DNA from: JANLVI01 sp031363915
GTDB lineage: Bacteria; Vulcanimicrobiota; Vulcanimicrobiia; Vulcanimicrobiales; Vulcanimicrobiaceae
Direction: 5' to 3'
DNA length: 64,000 nt
NCBI GenBank assembly: GCA_031363915.1
Contig: JANLVI010000031.1
Span: 1 to 64,000, forward strand
Part shown: one piece after another, positions 51,350 to 60,092 of the stretch
Layout of the letters: each line of letters opens with the position of its first letter
Position numbering within the stretch: position 1 is the stretch's first letter
Translations under genes and position numbers: made by a program
The notes under the pieces: generated by a model
What the model saw: the letters and a program-made list of their open reading frames with translations, nothing else
Database searches by the model: none
What the model was told of the DNA's origin: nothing

Positions 51350-54129
51350 TAGCCTTGACCGTAGGTGATGCCGAGGGATCGGCACGCGGCGAGCTGCTCG
51401 GCCGTCTCGATTCCCTCGGCCGTAACCGTGAGGCCGAGCGTCGATGCGAGGGTAACGATCGTTCGCACGATCTCGAATGCCTCGGGTTGCTGCGTCATTT
51501 CGGCAACGAAACTGCGATCGATTTTGATCGATTCGATCGGGAAGCGGCGCAGATAACTCAGCGATGAGTAGCCCGTACCGAAGTCGTCGATGTGCGCTTG
51601 CACGCCGAGGTCACGTAACTCGCGCAGCGCCCGCGCCGACGTCTCCACATCTTCCATCAGCGCGCTCTCGGTGATCTCGATTTTGAGTGCGCGCGCGTCC
51701 AGGCCGGCCGACACGAGAATGGCGCCGATCTCCGCTGTAAAGTTCGACTGCACGAGTTGGCGCACGGAGACGTTCACTGCGATCGTAAGATCGCCGCGCC
51801 CCCACGTGCAGAATTCGCGCACCGCTTCGCGCGCGACCCATGCGCCCAAGCGGATGACCGTGCGATTCTGCTCGCTGATCGAGATGAACTCGCCGGGTCC
51901 GAGCAGACCTCGTTCGGGATGCTGCCAGCGCACCAGCGCCTCGAATCCCGCCAGGCGCCCGGTCGCAAGCTGGATGATCGGCTGGTATCGCAAGACGAAC
52001 TCGTTGCGATCGACGGCGCCGCGTAGATCCGTCTCAAGACGCAGCTGCGCGACGGTGCGCATATGCAGATCGCGATCGAAGAGCACGTAGCGATCTTTGC
52101 CTCGTACTTTCGCTTCATACATCGCGACGTCGGCGTCGCGCAGCAAATCGCTTGGCGAATCGTACCCTTCTGCGTTCGCAATGATTCCGATACTCGCACC
52201 GGTGTAAATGTCGCTGTTCCGCACGTCGAACGATTCGCTCAACCGTTCGATGATGCGTTGGGCCACGTGGCGCGCGCTTTCGCCGTTTTCGATGTGATGG
52301 AGGACGATCACGAATTCATCGCCGCCGATGCGTGCGATGATGTCGTCGGCATGGATCGAACCTTCGAGCCGCCGCGCAACGGCAACGAGCAACTCGTCGC
52401 CCACGGCGTGCCCGAGGCTGTCGTTGACGATTTTGAAACGATCCAGGTCGATGTACAGCAAGGCAAACGGGTCGCGCTTGGATTGCGTGTGGTCGAGTGC
52501 CCGGGTGAGATGTTCGAAGACGAAGGCACGATTCGGCAGATCGGTGAGGGCGTCGAAAAAGGCAAAACGGCGCAGCCGTTCTTCGGCGCTCTGCCGTTCG
52601 GCGATCTCGTTTTCGAGTTCGATTTTTTCGAGTTCGAGATTTTGCGCTCGTCGGCCGCCGCGATGGCGGCGCAGGTCGATCGCGATCATCGCTCCGCCCA
52701 GGACCCAAACGATACCGATGACGACAATTGCCGCGTTGCGCAGGCCGCTCGCCTGTGCGAAGAGCCCCGCGTTGTTCGCAACGAGGTGGACGACGAGACC
52801 CGATTCCACGCGGATGCGCGATTCGGTCGTGTCAGTTCCGAGGCGAGCGACCAGGAAGCGATCGAGCGCGCGTGGGTCCAGGTCCAACGTCGCGGTCGAC
52901 TTGGAAGCGGAAATCGACGTGCGGAACCGTCGTTCATCGGTGGTCGCGATGATGCGTCCTTTACCGGAGAGGACGTAAGCAAATTCGTACGGCGGAAGCG
53001 CCGTAAGGCCCAGCGCGTTTGCAAAATCACCGCCGAACACATCGGTCCATGCAACGCCGATCGCTCTGCCCGTGCGGTCCCGGATCGGCGCGACGGCGCC
53101 TAAAAATACGAAGCCATTTTCCGCATATGGGGGGTTGAGCGCCACTTTCGCGGCGCGCAATCCCCGGGTGTAAAACGCGCGATGCAGGTAGTCGTATCTT
53201 GGCCACTCGTATTTGCGCACGATATGACTGCCGGAAGCGCCGATCTTCGAGCGGGCCGCGTAGATGCCGACGTACTTGCGTTCCGAGTCGAACGCGAACG
53301 GTTCGTACCAGATCCCGACGCCGTCGATCGATGTGCCGGGTGCAGCGTCGAGCAACTGTTGCGCGAGATGCTCGACGGCCGGTTCTGTTTTCGGAATCAT
53401 CGTGACGAGCGCACCGGCATTGGCCGCGAGCTGCCGTGCCTCATCGAGGACATCGCTCAGTGAATGCACGATCATTTTCGAACGGGCACTCTGATTGGCG
53501 AGTGCCCGCGCATGAAGTTCGTTCGACGCGACGGTGATCGCGGCCGCGATCGCGATCGACAAGCCGATCAGTGAGGCAACGATTGCCCACGTGTAGGCGC
53601 GCACGCTTCGGCGCTCGCCATGCAGACTCGGACGCTGCCGTTGAATCGCAGCGCTCAAATCGGCGGCGATTTGCTCGATGATCGCGACGTCATCGTGGTC
53701 GAAGGCACACTCGCGCGGCGCCTGCAACGAGAGGACGCCGATCGTGCGTCGATCCGACACGAGCGGTACGAAGACACCGGAGACCGAGTCGTCGGCCGTC
53801 GAGTCTTCGGCGCGGATCGGTACGCGCGGGTATGCGTGCCACTCGGCGGCCGTCGAGCGCAGCACGGTTCGGCCATCGCGCATCACAGCGGCGGTCGTCG
53901 TCCGCTCTTCGATGGGGAGACCGGGGAAGCGGCGGATGCCGTGGTCGAGTGCGTATTCCACGCGTGCCGTACCGTCCGACTGTGCGAGCGCGACGAAAAT
54001 CGTGGTGACCTCGAAATGTGCGGCGAGCAGCGAACATACGTGCTCGAAGAGCACGCTGAGCGGCTGTCCCGATGAGACGAGTTCGGCCGACTGGTCGAGC
54101 AGCGATTTCGGGCGATGTGAGTCCGGCAT
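51271..54129 (-). CDS. GAF-Cache-GGDEF-EAL membrane c-di-GMP enzyme
   Basis: 952 aa from ATG at 54129; the frame is open to 54210. Order: GAF domain (about 15-160), transmembrane helix (AYTWAIVASLIGLSIAIAAAITVA, about 178-200), a periplasmic Cache-like sensor (about 205-440; IDGVGIWYEPFAFDSERKYVGIYA), second helix (AAIVVIGIVWVLGGAMIAI), coiled coil, GGDEF domain with intact GGDEF but HADD instead of the RxxD inhibitory site, and EAL domain with FEALVRW, ELTES-like EITESAL, DDFGTGYSSLSYL and AEGIET. It is probably bifunctional or mainly a phosphodiesterase. Last gene of the sigma/anti-sigma transcription unit. Confidence 0.92.
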   Translation of the reverse strand: MPDSHRPKSLLDQSAELVSSGQPLSVLFEHVCSLLAAHFEVTTIFVALAQSDGTARVEYALDHGIRRFPGLPIEERTTTAAVMRDGRTVLRSTAAEWHAYPRVPIRAEDSTADDSVSGVFVPLVSDRRTIGVLSLQAPRECAFDHDDVAIIEQIAADLSAAIQRQRPSLHGERRSVRAYTWAIVASLIGLSIAIAAAITVASNELHARALANQSARSKMIVHSLSDVLDEARQLAANAGALVTMIPKTEPAVEHLAQQLLDAAPGTSIDGVGIWYEPFAFDSERKYVGIYAARSKIGASGSHIVRKYEWPRYDYLHRAFYTRGLRAAKVALNPPYAENGFVFLGAVAPIRDRTGRAIGVAWTDVFGGDFANALGLTALPPYEFAYVLSGKGRIIATTDERRFRTSISASKSTATLDLDPRALDRFLVARLGTDTTESRIRVESGLVVHLVANNAGLFAQASGLRNAAIVVIGIVWVLGGAMIAIDLRRHRGGRRAQNLELEKIELENEIAERQSAEERLRRFAFFDALTDLPNRAFVFEHLTRALDHTQSKRDPFALLYIDLDRFKIVNDSLGHAVGDELLVAVARRLEGSIHADDIIARIGGDEFVIVLHHIENGESARHVAQRIIERLSESFDVRNSDIYTGASIGIIANAEGYDSPSDLLRDADVAMYEAKVRGKDRYVLFDRDLHMRTVAQLRLETDLRGAVDRNEFVLRYQPIIQLATGRLAGFEALVRWQHPERGLLGPGEFISISEQNRTVIRLGAWVAREAVREFCTWGRGDLTIAVNVSVRQLVQSNFTAEIGAILVSAGLDARALKIEITESALMEDVETSARALRELRDLGVQAHIDDFGTGYSSLSYLRRFPIESIKIDRSFVAEMTQQPEAFEIVRTIVTLASTLGLTVTAEGIETAEQLAACRSLGITYGQGYYISYPLEPIEAAENAKRSLPWSFAR

Positions 54130-54148
54130 GAGGTTCGTTAGGGATACG

Positions 54149-55216
54149 CTATGGCGTCGATACGCCCCCGTGCACCAGCGGCAGGCCGCGAGCGTCACGC
54201 GGTGTGCCAACGAGAAGATTGACGAAAAGGGAATAACTCGTGACCCCGCTCGTAACGCGGTTCACCTTCAAGTACCGATCGTACGCCGACCACTGGAGCG
54301 AGAAGACGATGCGATTGAGGTAGCGGGTGTAGCGCTTGTAGGAATTCTTCAAGTCTTCCGTTACGAGCGCGTTCAGCGGATATTTTGCCGTAAGATCGTG
54401 CGGCAGGTAGCCGTAGGTCCACACGAGGCCGGAATAGCGGATGAACGGTTCGGGCGAGCGGAGTGTCGTGAGTGCGGCGATGTAGTTGGCATCGGTCTCG
54501 TCCGCGAACGCCGCCGCGTGGCCCCATTCGTGCGCGATCGCAAACGGACGTTCGAACGGAAGAAAGTCTACATTGACGATCGTTTCGTACGCGAAGGGAT
54601 CGAAGAGTCCGCCGATCCCGGCGAACGAGAGATAGCGGTTGATGAGGGTGGACTTGGGCCGGGTGAGGGTTACGTCGCGTTCGTCGCCGAGGGCCCGGAC
54701 GACCGGTTCGAAATCGCGTGTGAGTTGGGCCGTCATCTGCAGTTCATAGAGCGGCTTTGCGTGCGCGAGTACCGCAGTTCTATTGAGGTCCGCTACGAGA
54801 TCCCTCACGTACGCATCGACGGCTGCAGGCGTGACGCTTGCGGGTGTGAATGCGATCCGCGTCGCCATCGGCGGCCGGCGGTAGTTGAATCCCCAGTTGC
54901 ACAAAAATACGATAGCGAGCAGCGCGGCTATGCCGATCGTATGCGCGGTCATCATGGCGGCGGCGGGCCACTTCGCACGCGCACGACGGATACGCGCGAT
55001 CCACCAGACGATTAGGCCGCCGAACACGAGCGCCGCGATCAGGTCGGTCAGTGCAAACGGAACGAGGTTGGCGATCGTCGTGAACGCCGTCTGCATAGGC
55101 GGATAAATTCCGTTTGCGTATGCGTGCTCGACCCACTGCGGACTCGGCGGGGCGATCGAGAGCGCGACGGCGACGAGGACGGCGATGCCGTCGAGCACGA
55201 GACCTCGCGACTTCAT
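54149..55216 (-). CDS. DUF3810 membrane protein with zinc-peptidase-like motif
   Basis: 355 aa. Three N-terminal membrane helices (VLDGIAVLVAVALSIAPP, ALTDLIAALVFGGLIVWWIA, IGIAALLAIVFLCNWGF) are followed by an extracytoplasmic domain. That domain includes YRRPPMATRI and the metal-binding HEWGHAAAFADETDANY (HExxH), as in DUF3810. It is likely a membrane-bound metallopeptidase by motif, though the family is uncharacterised. Its start overlaps the GNAT stop as ATGA. Within the ECF sigma operon it may act on the envelope. Confidence 0.85.
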   Translation of the reverse strand: MKSRGLVLDGIAVLVAVALSIAPPSPQWVEHAYANGIYPPMQTAFTTIANLVPFALTDLIAALVFGGLIVWWIARIRRARAKWPAAAMMTAHTIGIAALLAIVFLCNWGFNYRRPPMATRIAFTPASVTPAAVDAYVRDLVADLNRTAVLAHAKPLYELQMTAQLTRDFEPVVRALGDERDVTLTRPKSTLINRYLSFAGIGGLFDPFAYETIVNVDFLPFERPFAIAHEWGHAAAFADETDANYIAALTTLRSPEPFIRYSGLVWTYGYLPHDLTAKYPLNALVTEDLKNSYKRYTRYLNRIVFSLQWSAYDRYLKVNRVTSGVTSYSLFVNLLVGTPRDARGLPLVHGGVSTP

Positions 55217-55935
55217 GCGGCGAACAAGTACGTCGCGAACGTGGCGACGCGGACGAATCCCAAACGTTCATAGAGCGCAATTGCGCTGTCGTTGAAATCG
55301 TTTACGTAGAGCGAAAGGGTTGCCGTTTCGCCGAGCAGTTCGCCTGCGATCGAGCCAAGCGCGCGACGCGCGTTCCCGCGCCCGCGCAAGTCCGGGGGCA
55401 CCCAGACGCCCTGAATTTGTGCCGTGTGGCGCGTGCGCGCGCCGACGTTGCACTGGAAGCGCAACTCGTCATCCTCGACCCACACCCACCACAGCCCGTG
55501 TTCGATCGCGCGACGGACATTGGTTTGAAAGCCGCTACGCTCGCGCGGGTCGTAGCCCAGCTCTACGATCATCATCTCAGCGCTATTGGTCGCAATGAGG
55601 TCGGTCTCATCCGGATGCGCACGTCGCACGGCGACGCGCTCGGGTGCGGCGAGGGCTTCGGGGACGAGTGCGTAGAGCGGCTGATGCGAGCGAACGAGCA
55701 CGGGTGGTCGATGCCAGCTTCGGACGCGCATCCAAAAATGGGCGATCCGCTCGGCCGGACCGACGAAGCTGCGCAGTCCGGGGTGACGGCGCGCCTCGAC
55801 GGCAAACGCATCGATCGCCGCATCTTCGTCGGCGGCGAGAACCACGTGCGCACCGAAATACACGACCCCGCCGATCGTTCGATTGTGGTCGCGCCAGACG
55901 AAGATATTCTCGGCGCTGCGCGGCGTCTCGATCAC
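55213..55935 (-). CDS. GNAT-family N-acetyltransferase
   Basis: 240 aa from GTG at 55935. The C-terminal GNAT core is clear (TAQIQGVWVPPDLRGRGNARRALGSIAGELL, LSLYVNDFNDSAIALYERLGFVRVATFATYLF). The same frame is open and coding-like for 32 further codons upstream (PLGRATRRETIDFLERRPCENVFLQS), matching the usual N-terminus of this family, up to the anti-sigma stop at 56027; no ATG, GTG or TTG is available there. So the true start is probably a non-standard codon near 56031. Coupled by ATGA to DUF3810. Substrate unknown. Confidence 0.8.
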   Translation of the reverse strand: MIETPRSAENIFVWRDHNRTIGGVVYFGAHVVLAADEDAAIDAFAVEARRHPGLRSFVGPAERIAHFWMRVRSWHRPPVLVRSHQPLYALVPEALAAPERVAVRRAHPDETDLIATNSAEMMIVELGYDPRERSGFQTNVRRAIEHGLWWVWVEDDELRFQCNVGARTRHTAQIQGVWVPPDLRGRGNARRALGSIAGELLGETATLSLYVNDFNDSAIALYERLGFVRVATFATYLFAA

Positions 55936-56026
55936 CGATTGCAGAAAAACATTCTCGCACGGGCGGCGTTCGAGAAAGTCGATCGTTTCACGACGCGTCG
56001 CGCGCCCAAGCGGCTCGAGCGTGAGC

Positions 56027-56812
56027 TTAACTGATCGGGCGGACGAAGGTCGGTTTGGTCGTCGGGACTTTGCTGCCGCCCTCGGGCTCGACGCTCACCG
56101 CTACCGCGACGAGATTCGCGCTGCTCTCCGGCAGCGCGACGACGGCGACGCCGCCACGCGTCGGCATAAACGTCACGCTCGGCGCGACGGCTTTGGCACC
56201 CCGCGCAAGTGTCCAGGCCTGATACACTTTGCCTTTGGGAAGCGCAGGCAGTGTCTTCATTGAAATATAGACACGCGTGCCGCGCACGAGCACTTCGCCG
56301 CCGGTAACTGGAAAATGTTGCCCGTCGGATGCGACAAGATCGGCAATCATCGTGCGTTCGGCAGCTTGTGAACGCGCATCGCGAGCCAACTGGGTTTGGA
56401 GCGTTGCGTTATCACGATTGCGAGTTGCGAGTTCCGAGCGTAAGCTGACGTTCGACGCCGTCGTCGTCAGTGCGATCACCGCGGCGATACCGGCGACGGC
56501 GGCGGCAGCCCACGTCACGAACGAACGCGAGCGGCGACTCTCCAGCGGCACGACGCTCGCGCGCTCGACGTCGCGATTTACCTGCGCCATCAAGCGCTGC
56601 TTCATACGAACGCTCGTCGCTGAATCGACCGGTTCTTCGGCCACGAGCGCAATGGCGTCGGCGGCGGGACGCAGCGCGTCGAAGTCCGCGCGACAATTAT
56701 CACACGTGAGTAGATGTGCAGTCACGATACGGTGCTCCGAGGCACCGAGCGCACCCAGCGCGTAGACGGCAACTAAATCCAGCATCGCTTGGTGGTCGAT
56801 CGAGCCGTTCAT
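56027..56812 (-). CDS. Anti-sigma factor (RskA-like, zinc-finger anti-sigma domain)
   Basis: 261 aa, start overlapping the sigma-factor stop as ATGA. The N-terminal anti-sigma domain has the ZAS motif HRIVTAHLLTCDNCRADFDAL (H-x3-C-x2-C: HLLTCDNC). One transmembrane helix (VTWAAAAVAGIAAVIALTTTA, about 100-120) and a short coiled coil follow, then an extracytoplasmic RskA domain (PALPKGKVYQAWTLARGAKAVAPSV ... VAVSVEPEGGSKVPTTKPTFV). It sequesters the cognate ECF sigma at the membrane until an envelope signal triggers release. Confidence 0.92.
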   Translation of the reverse strand: MNGSIDHQAMLDLVAVYALGALGASEHRIVTAHLLTCDNCRADFDALRPAADAIALVAEEPVDSATSVRMKQRLMAQVNRDVERASVVPLESRRSRSFVTWAAAAVAGIAAVIALTTTASNVSLRSELATRNRDNATLQTQLARDARSQAAERTMIADLVASDGQHFPVTGGEVLVRGTRVYISMKTLPALPKGKVYQAWTLARGAKAVAPSVTFMPTRGGVAVVALPESSANLVAVAVSVEPEGGSKVPTTKPTFVRPIS

Positions 56813-57342
56813 TGCATCACCGACCCGGCCAACTCGTCGCGGAGGCGACGCAATCCCGAACGGATGCGCGTCTTAATCGTTCCCAAGGGAATATCGGTCT
56901 TGCGGGCGATCTCGTCATGCGTGATTCCGCCGAAGAAACCAAGTTCGATCGGCAAGCGCTGATCGTCGGGCAGACGTGCAAGCGCCGCGCGGACGCGTTG
57001 CGAATCAAGCCGTCCGAAGACGACGTCATCGAGCGACCCGTCATCGGGAAGATCCGTTGGGATCTCGTCTTCGGCCCGCGAGGTGCGAGAGCGCAGGGCA
57101 TCCAGCGCACGGTTGCGGGTCACACGCGAGAGCCATGCGCTGAAATTGCCCGTCTGAAACGAATCGGGCTTGGTCCACAGTTTCATGAATACGGCTTGCG
57201 TTAAATCTTCGGCCATGGTCGTCTCACCGAGCATACGAAGGGCGATGCCGAACACGAGCCGGTGATAACCGTCATAGAGCGATTCGAATGCGGACGCATC
57301 ACGCGTTCGCAACCGCTCCATAAGCTTTTCACCGGCATCCAT
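56809..57342 (-). CDS. ECF RNA polymerase sigma factor
   Basis: 177 aa from ATG at 57342; ATG at 57417 would add 25 residues with no sigma similarity. Region 2: AFESLYDGYHRLVFGIALRMLGETTMAEDLTQAVFMKLW ... AWLSRVTRNRALDALRSR; region 4: RVRAALARLPDDQRLPIELGFFGGITHDEIARKTDIPLGTIKTRIRSGLRRLRDEL. Group resembles SigK/RskA-type ECFs. First gene of the unit sigma, anti-sigma, GNAT, DUF3810, GGDEF-EAL. The autoregulatory promoter could not be identified in the ~100 bases upstream. Confidence 0.93.
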   Translation of the reverse strand: MDAGEKLMERLRTRDASAFESLYDGYHRLVFGIALRMLGETTMAEDLTQAVFMKLWTKPDSFQTGNFSAWLSRVTRNRALDALRSRTSRAEDEIPTDLPDDGSLDDVVFGRLDSQRVRAALARLPDDQRLPIELGFFGGITHDEIARKTDIPLGTIKTRIRSGLRRLRDELAGSVMQ

Positions 57343-57441
57343 TTCGGCGCAGTTCGACCCTTCATACCATTGCCCTCGCCTCACCAACGCAGCACGGAGC
57401 GTGTCGGATGTCGTCAAAGGAATCGGGTAGGTGAAGCCTTG

Positions 57442-57762
57442 GTGAAGAAGCCCAAACCGCGTGACAAAAGCTTTTTAACGATCGCCGCCTTCGCCGGGAC
57501 GGGCGGCCTGCTTGCGATCGGCTTTTCGATCGGGCTGCCCGTCAACGAAGCGATGATGGGCAGGCATCCGACACCTGCGTTCTTCTTTTTCGGCATCTGG
57601 GGTTTTGCGGCGCTGCTCGGCTGTGCCGGCTGCATCCACACCTATTTGATCTCGGGGGATCCGCCTGCCAAGCCGCCCAAGGGCGGCGTGCCGGTGCGGG
57701 AGTTTCGGGTCATCGAGGGCTCGCGTCAGGAAGTTCGGGAATCGAAGCGTCGGGCAGCATAG
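57442..57762 (+). CDS. Small two-helix membrane protein
   Basis: 106 aa from GTG at 57442, with AGGTGA about 8 bases upstream. Basic N-terminus (KKPKPRDKS), two hydrophobic helices (FLTIAAFAGTGGLLAIGFSIGL and AFFFFGIWGFAALLGCAGCIHTYLI), and a soluble tail with Pro/Lys residues and charged end. No family recognised. Its stop overlaps the probable sirtuin start by three bases as ATAG. Confidence 0.65.
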   Translation: MKKPKPRDKSFLTIAAFAGTGGLLAIGFSIGLPVNEAMMGRHPTPAFFFFGIWGFAALLGCAGCIHTYLISGDPPAKPPKGGVPVREFRVIEGSRQEVRESKRRAA

Positions 57763-58463
57763 CCGAGCTTCGAAACCGGCTGCACGCCGCGCGATCGGTA
57801 GCCGTCTTGACGGGGAGTGGGATCAGCAGCGAGAGCGGTCTCCCGACATTTCGTGGGGTCGGCGGCTTGTGGCGAACGCACAAAGTCGAGGATCTCGCGT
57901 CACTCGCCGGCTTTTCGCGTGATCCTCGCTTGGTGTGGACGTGGTATAACGAACGCCGAGCCGTACACATGAAGTCCGCACCCTCAGTCGCGCATGTTGC
58001 GCTCGCCGAACTCGAACGGCAACTGCCCGACTTTACGCTGGCAACGCAGAACGTTGACTCGCTCCATCGCCGCGCCGGTTCGCAAAACGTGCTCGAACTC
58101 CACGGTCAGTTGCGCGAAGCGCGATGCACCGGCTGTGCCCAGCGCCGGTCGCTCGATGCGCCGCTCGCACTCGATGAGATCGTGCACGACTGTGGCGGGT
58201 CGTGGCGCCCGGACATCGTGTGGTTCGGCGAAAAGCTGCCGCCCGACATATGGACCGCAGCGGTTGCCGCCGCTGGGCGCGCGGAGGTCATGCTGGTCAT
58301 CGGCACCTCGGCGATGGTGAACCCGGCCGCGCAGCTTGCGACGCATTACGCGCGTTCGGCGTACGTGGTCGAGATCAATCCGGAGGAAACACCGATCTCG
58401 GCGCACGTCGCGCTATCGATCCGCGCGCGTTCGAGCGACGTCGTCCCCGCGCTCGTCGCGTAA
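57759..58463 (+). CDS. cobB: SIR2-family NAD-dependent protein deacylase
   Basis: 234 aa if read from ATA at 57759 (CTG 57780 and TTG 57807 are alternatives). The frame from 57759 supplies the expected N-terminal helix and strand IAELRNRLHAARSVAVLTGSG; starting at TTG 57807 would remove the strand before the NAD loop TGSGISSESGLPTFRG. Other motifs: ATQNVDSLHRRAGSQNVLELHG with catalytic His, a zinc-ribbon with CTGC and a single later Cys (VHDCGGSWRP), RPDIVWFGEKLP, IGTSAMVNPAA and VEINPEETPIS. It removes acyl groups from lysines, e.g. on acyl-CoA synthetases. The third/fourth zinc Cys pair is incomplete. Confidence 0.88.
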   Translation: MAELRNRLHAARSVAVLTGSGISSESGLPTFRGVGGLWRTHKVEDLASLAGFSRDPRLVWTWYNERRAVHMKSAPSVAHVALAELERQLPDFTLATQNVDSLHRRAGSQNVLELHGQLREARCTGCAQRRSLDAPLALDEIVHDCGGSWRPDIVWFGEKLPPDIWTAAVAAAGRAEVMLVIGTSAMVNPAAQLATHYARSAYVVEINPEETPISAHVALSIRARSSDVVPALVA

Positions 58464-58467
58464 AACG

Positions 58468-59646
58468 TTACGGAGGCAGTTGCAGCGGCGGACCGTCATT
58501 GTCTTCATAGACGGCACGCGGCGGCGGCGGCTCCGGCATAATCGCGCCTTCATCATCGAACGCCGCAAAACGCTGCATACGCAGTTCGGGCGGATCGATC
58601 GGGTCGCCGCCGTCGGCCCTGCCCGCGGCGGCGGGGCGGCGGCGCGGTCGCAGCGGCATCGCGATGGGGAAATCGCGGACGGGCGGCTCGTCGGGTTCCG
58701 GCCTTGCGATCAGCGGTGGCGAGGCTGGTGCGGTCGCTTCAGCGGGCGCGGCTGCGGGCGCCGGCCCCGCGGTCGCAGTCGCGTTTGCCGCCGGTTTGCC
58801 GGCCGGCGTACTCGTCGCAGCCGGCTCGGGTTCGTCCGGCACGATCGTCGTGCGTTTGAAGACGTTCGGATTTGGGAGCAGTAGCGGGTCATCACCGCGT
58901 GCGAGTCCGCGTACGATGAATGCTTCGGGAAGTTTCCGCATGCCGCGCAGCGGGATGCGCTGCGCGGGTAAAAACGAGAAGAGATCGGTAACGGGTCCGC
59001 ATGTCGCGGCCGATGCGAGGATGTACGCGTTGATGTCGTTGGTCGCTTCTTGCAGCCGCGATGCGACGAGTACTTCGTTGCCGATCACCGTGTATTCGCG
59101 GCGTTCGGCAAATCCTACGTCGCCAGCAATGACGTTGCCGCTATTGATCCCGATGCCGACGCGAATGGCTTTGCGCCCCTGCGCGGCCCAGCGCGTTTCC
59201 ATCGCGGACATCAAGCGCACGATGTCGATCGACGCGCGGATCGCGTGTTCTTCTTTGCGCGTTTCGTCGATCGGAACGCCGAAGACGCCGACGATTCCAT
59301 CGGTAAGAAACGACTCGATCATTCCACGATGTTTCTGAATCGACTTGCCGGCGAGGGTATAAAACTCGTTCAAATAGCGCAGCGTCTCTTCGGGGGTGAG
59401 GTTTTCGCTGAGGTGTGCGAAGTTCCAAATCCGGCAGACGACGATCGTTGCATAGGTGGAGCGTCCCTCGAAAATCCGCGGGTCTTTGCGCTCGAGGATT
59501 TCATCGACGATCGCGCGCGCGACGTAGCGCGAAAAGATCGCGCGAATGCGGCCGGTCTCCGCGCGTTGGGCCGCGAGGCGGCGAAACACGACGACGAACC
59601 CGATCACAGCACCCAGGAGTGCAAGGCCGATCAACGCGACGATCAT
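58468..59646 (-). CDS. Degenerate class III adenylate/guanylate cyclase-like protein
   Basis: 392 aa. One N-terminal membrane helix (IVALIGLALLGAVIGFVVVF) is followed by FSRYVARAIVDEIL and a cyclase homology domain (about 60-235), then a ~150-residue Pro/Ala-rich tail ending in LQLPP. Key catalytic positions are lost: the first metal Asp (FxDIRGF in active enzymes) is Arg in VVCRIWNF, and the VIGD-x-VNLASRL block reads VIGNEVLVASRL, so the purine-contacting Asp and transition-state Asn are both replaced. The second metal Asp remains (LTDGIVGVFG). It probably binds a nucleotide or partner rather than making cAMP. Confidence 0.85.
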   Translation of the reverse strand: MIVALIGLALLGAVIGFVVVFRRLAAQRAETGRIRAIFSRYVARAIVDEILERKDPRIFEGRSTYATIVVCRIWNFAHLSENLTPEETLRYLNEFYTLAGKSIQKHRGMIESFLTDGIVGVFGVPIDETRKEEHAIRASIDIVRLMSAMETRWAAQGRKAIRVGIGINSGNVIAGDVGFAERREYTVIGNEVLVASRLQEATNDINAYILASAATCGPVTDLFSFLPAQRIPLRGMRKLPEAFIVRGLARGDDPLLLPNPNVFKRTTIVPDEPEPAATSTPAGKPAANATATAGPAPAAAPAEATAPASPPLIARPEPDEPPVRDFPIAMPLRPRRRPAAAGRADGGDPIDPPELRMQRFAAFDDEGAIMPEPPPPRAVYEDNDGPPLQLPP

Positions 59647-59687
59647 ACGATGGTTTTCGGCAACCTTTGCGCGAAAGCTTCGCCAAC

Positions 59688-60092
59688 ATGGACGACCTGA
59701 ATTTTTTGCGTCAAGCGATCCCGAGCTATGCGGATTACACGGATGAGGACGGGCGGCACCTGGTGGACAAACAGGTGCGGGCCCTGATGGGCGAGGCTCT
59801 CAGCCTCCTGCGCGAAAGGATCGGACCGCTCGATCGCATCGTCGCGGAGCATCTGGACGAGCGCATTTTTGCCTGTGAGTTCGGCGATCAAGAGGGGATC
59901 CGGGCGATTGATCATTTGGCATTCCCGTCGGGAGTGCCGGCGAGCATCCACGGTGCAGACCGCGCGATCGTGGCGCTCGCGGGCCAGGCGAGCGCCGCAT
60001 CCCTCGCGGCGCTTCCGGGTTTTCTGGACGCGATTGATGCGGCGTTCGCGGCTCGGCGGCATGCGATCGACGCGCTCGGCAGAGGGACCTAG
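59688..60092 (+). CDS. Conserved-looking helical protein of unknown function
   Basis: 134 aa from ATG at 59688. Mostly helical and acidic, beginning MDDLNFLRQAIPSYADYTDEDGRHLVDKQVRALMG, then LLRERIGPLDRIVAEHL and FGDQEGIRAIDHLAF. No transmembrane segment, no catalytic motif. Divergent from the pseudo-cyclase gene and convergent with the symporter-FecR gene (4-base overlap at the stops). No family recognised. Confidence 0.65.
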   Translation: MDDLNFLRQAIPSYADYTDEDGRHLVDKQVRALMGEALSLLRERIGPLDRIVAEHLDERIFACEFGDQEGIRAIDHLAFPSGVPASIHGADRAIVALAGQASAASLAALPGFLDAIDAAFAARRHAIDALGRGT

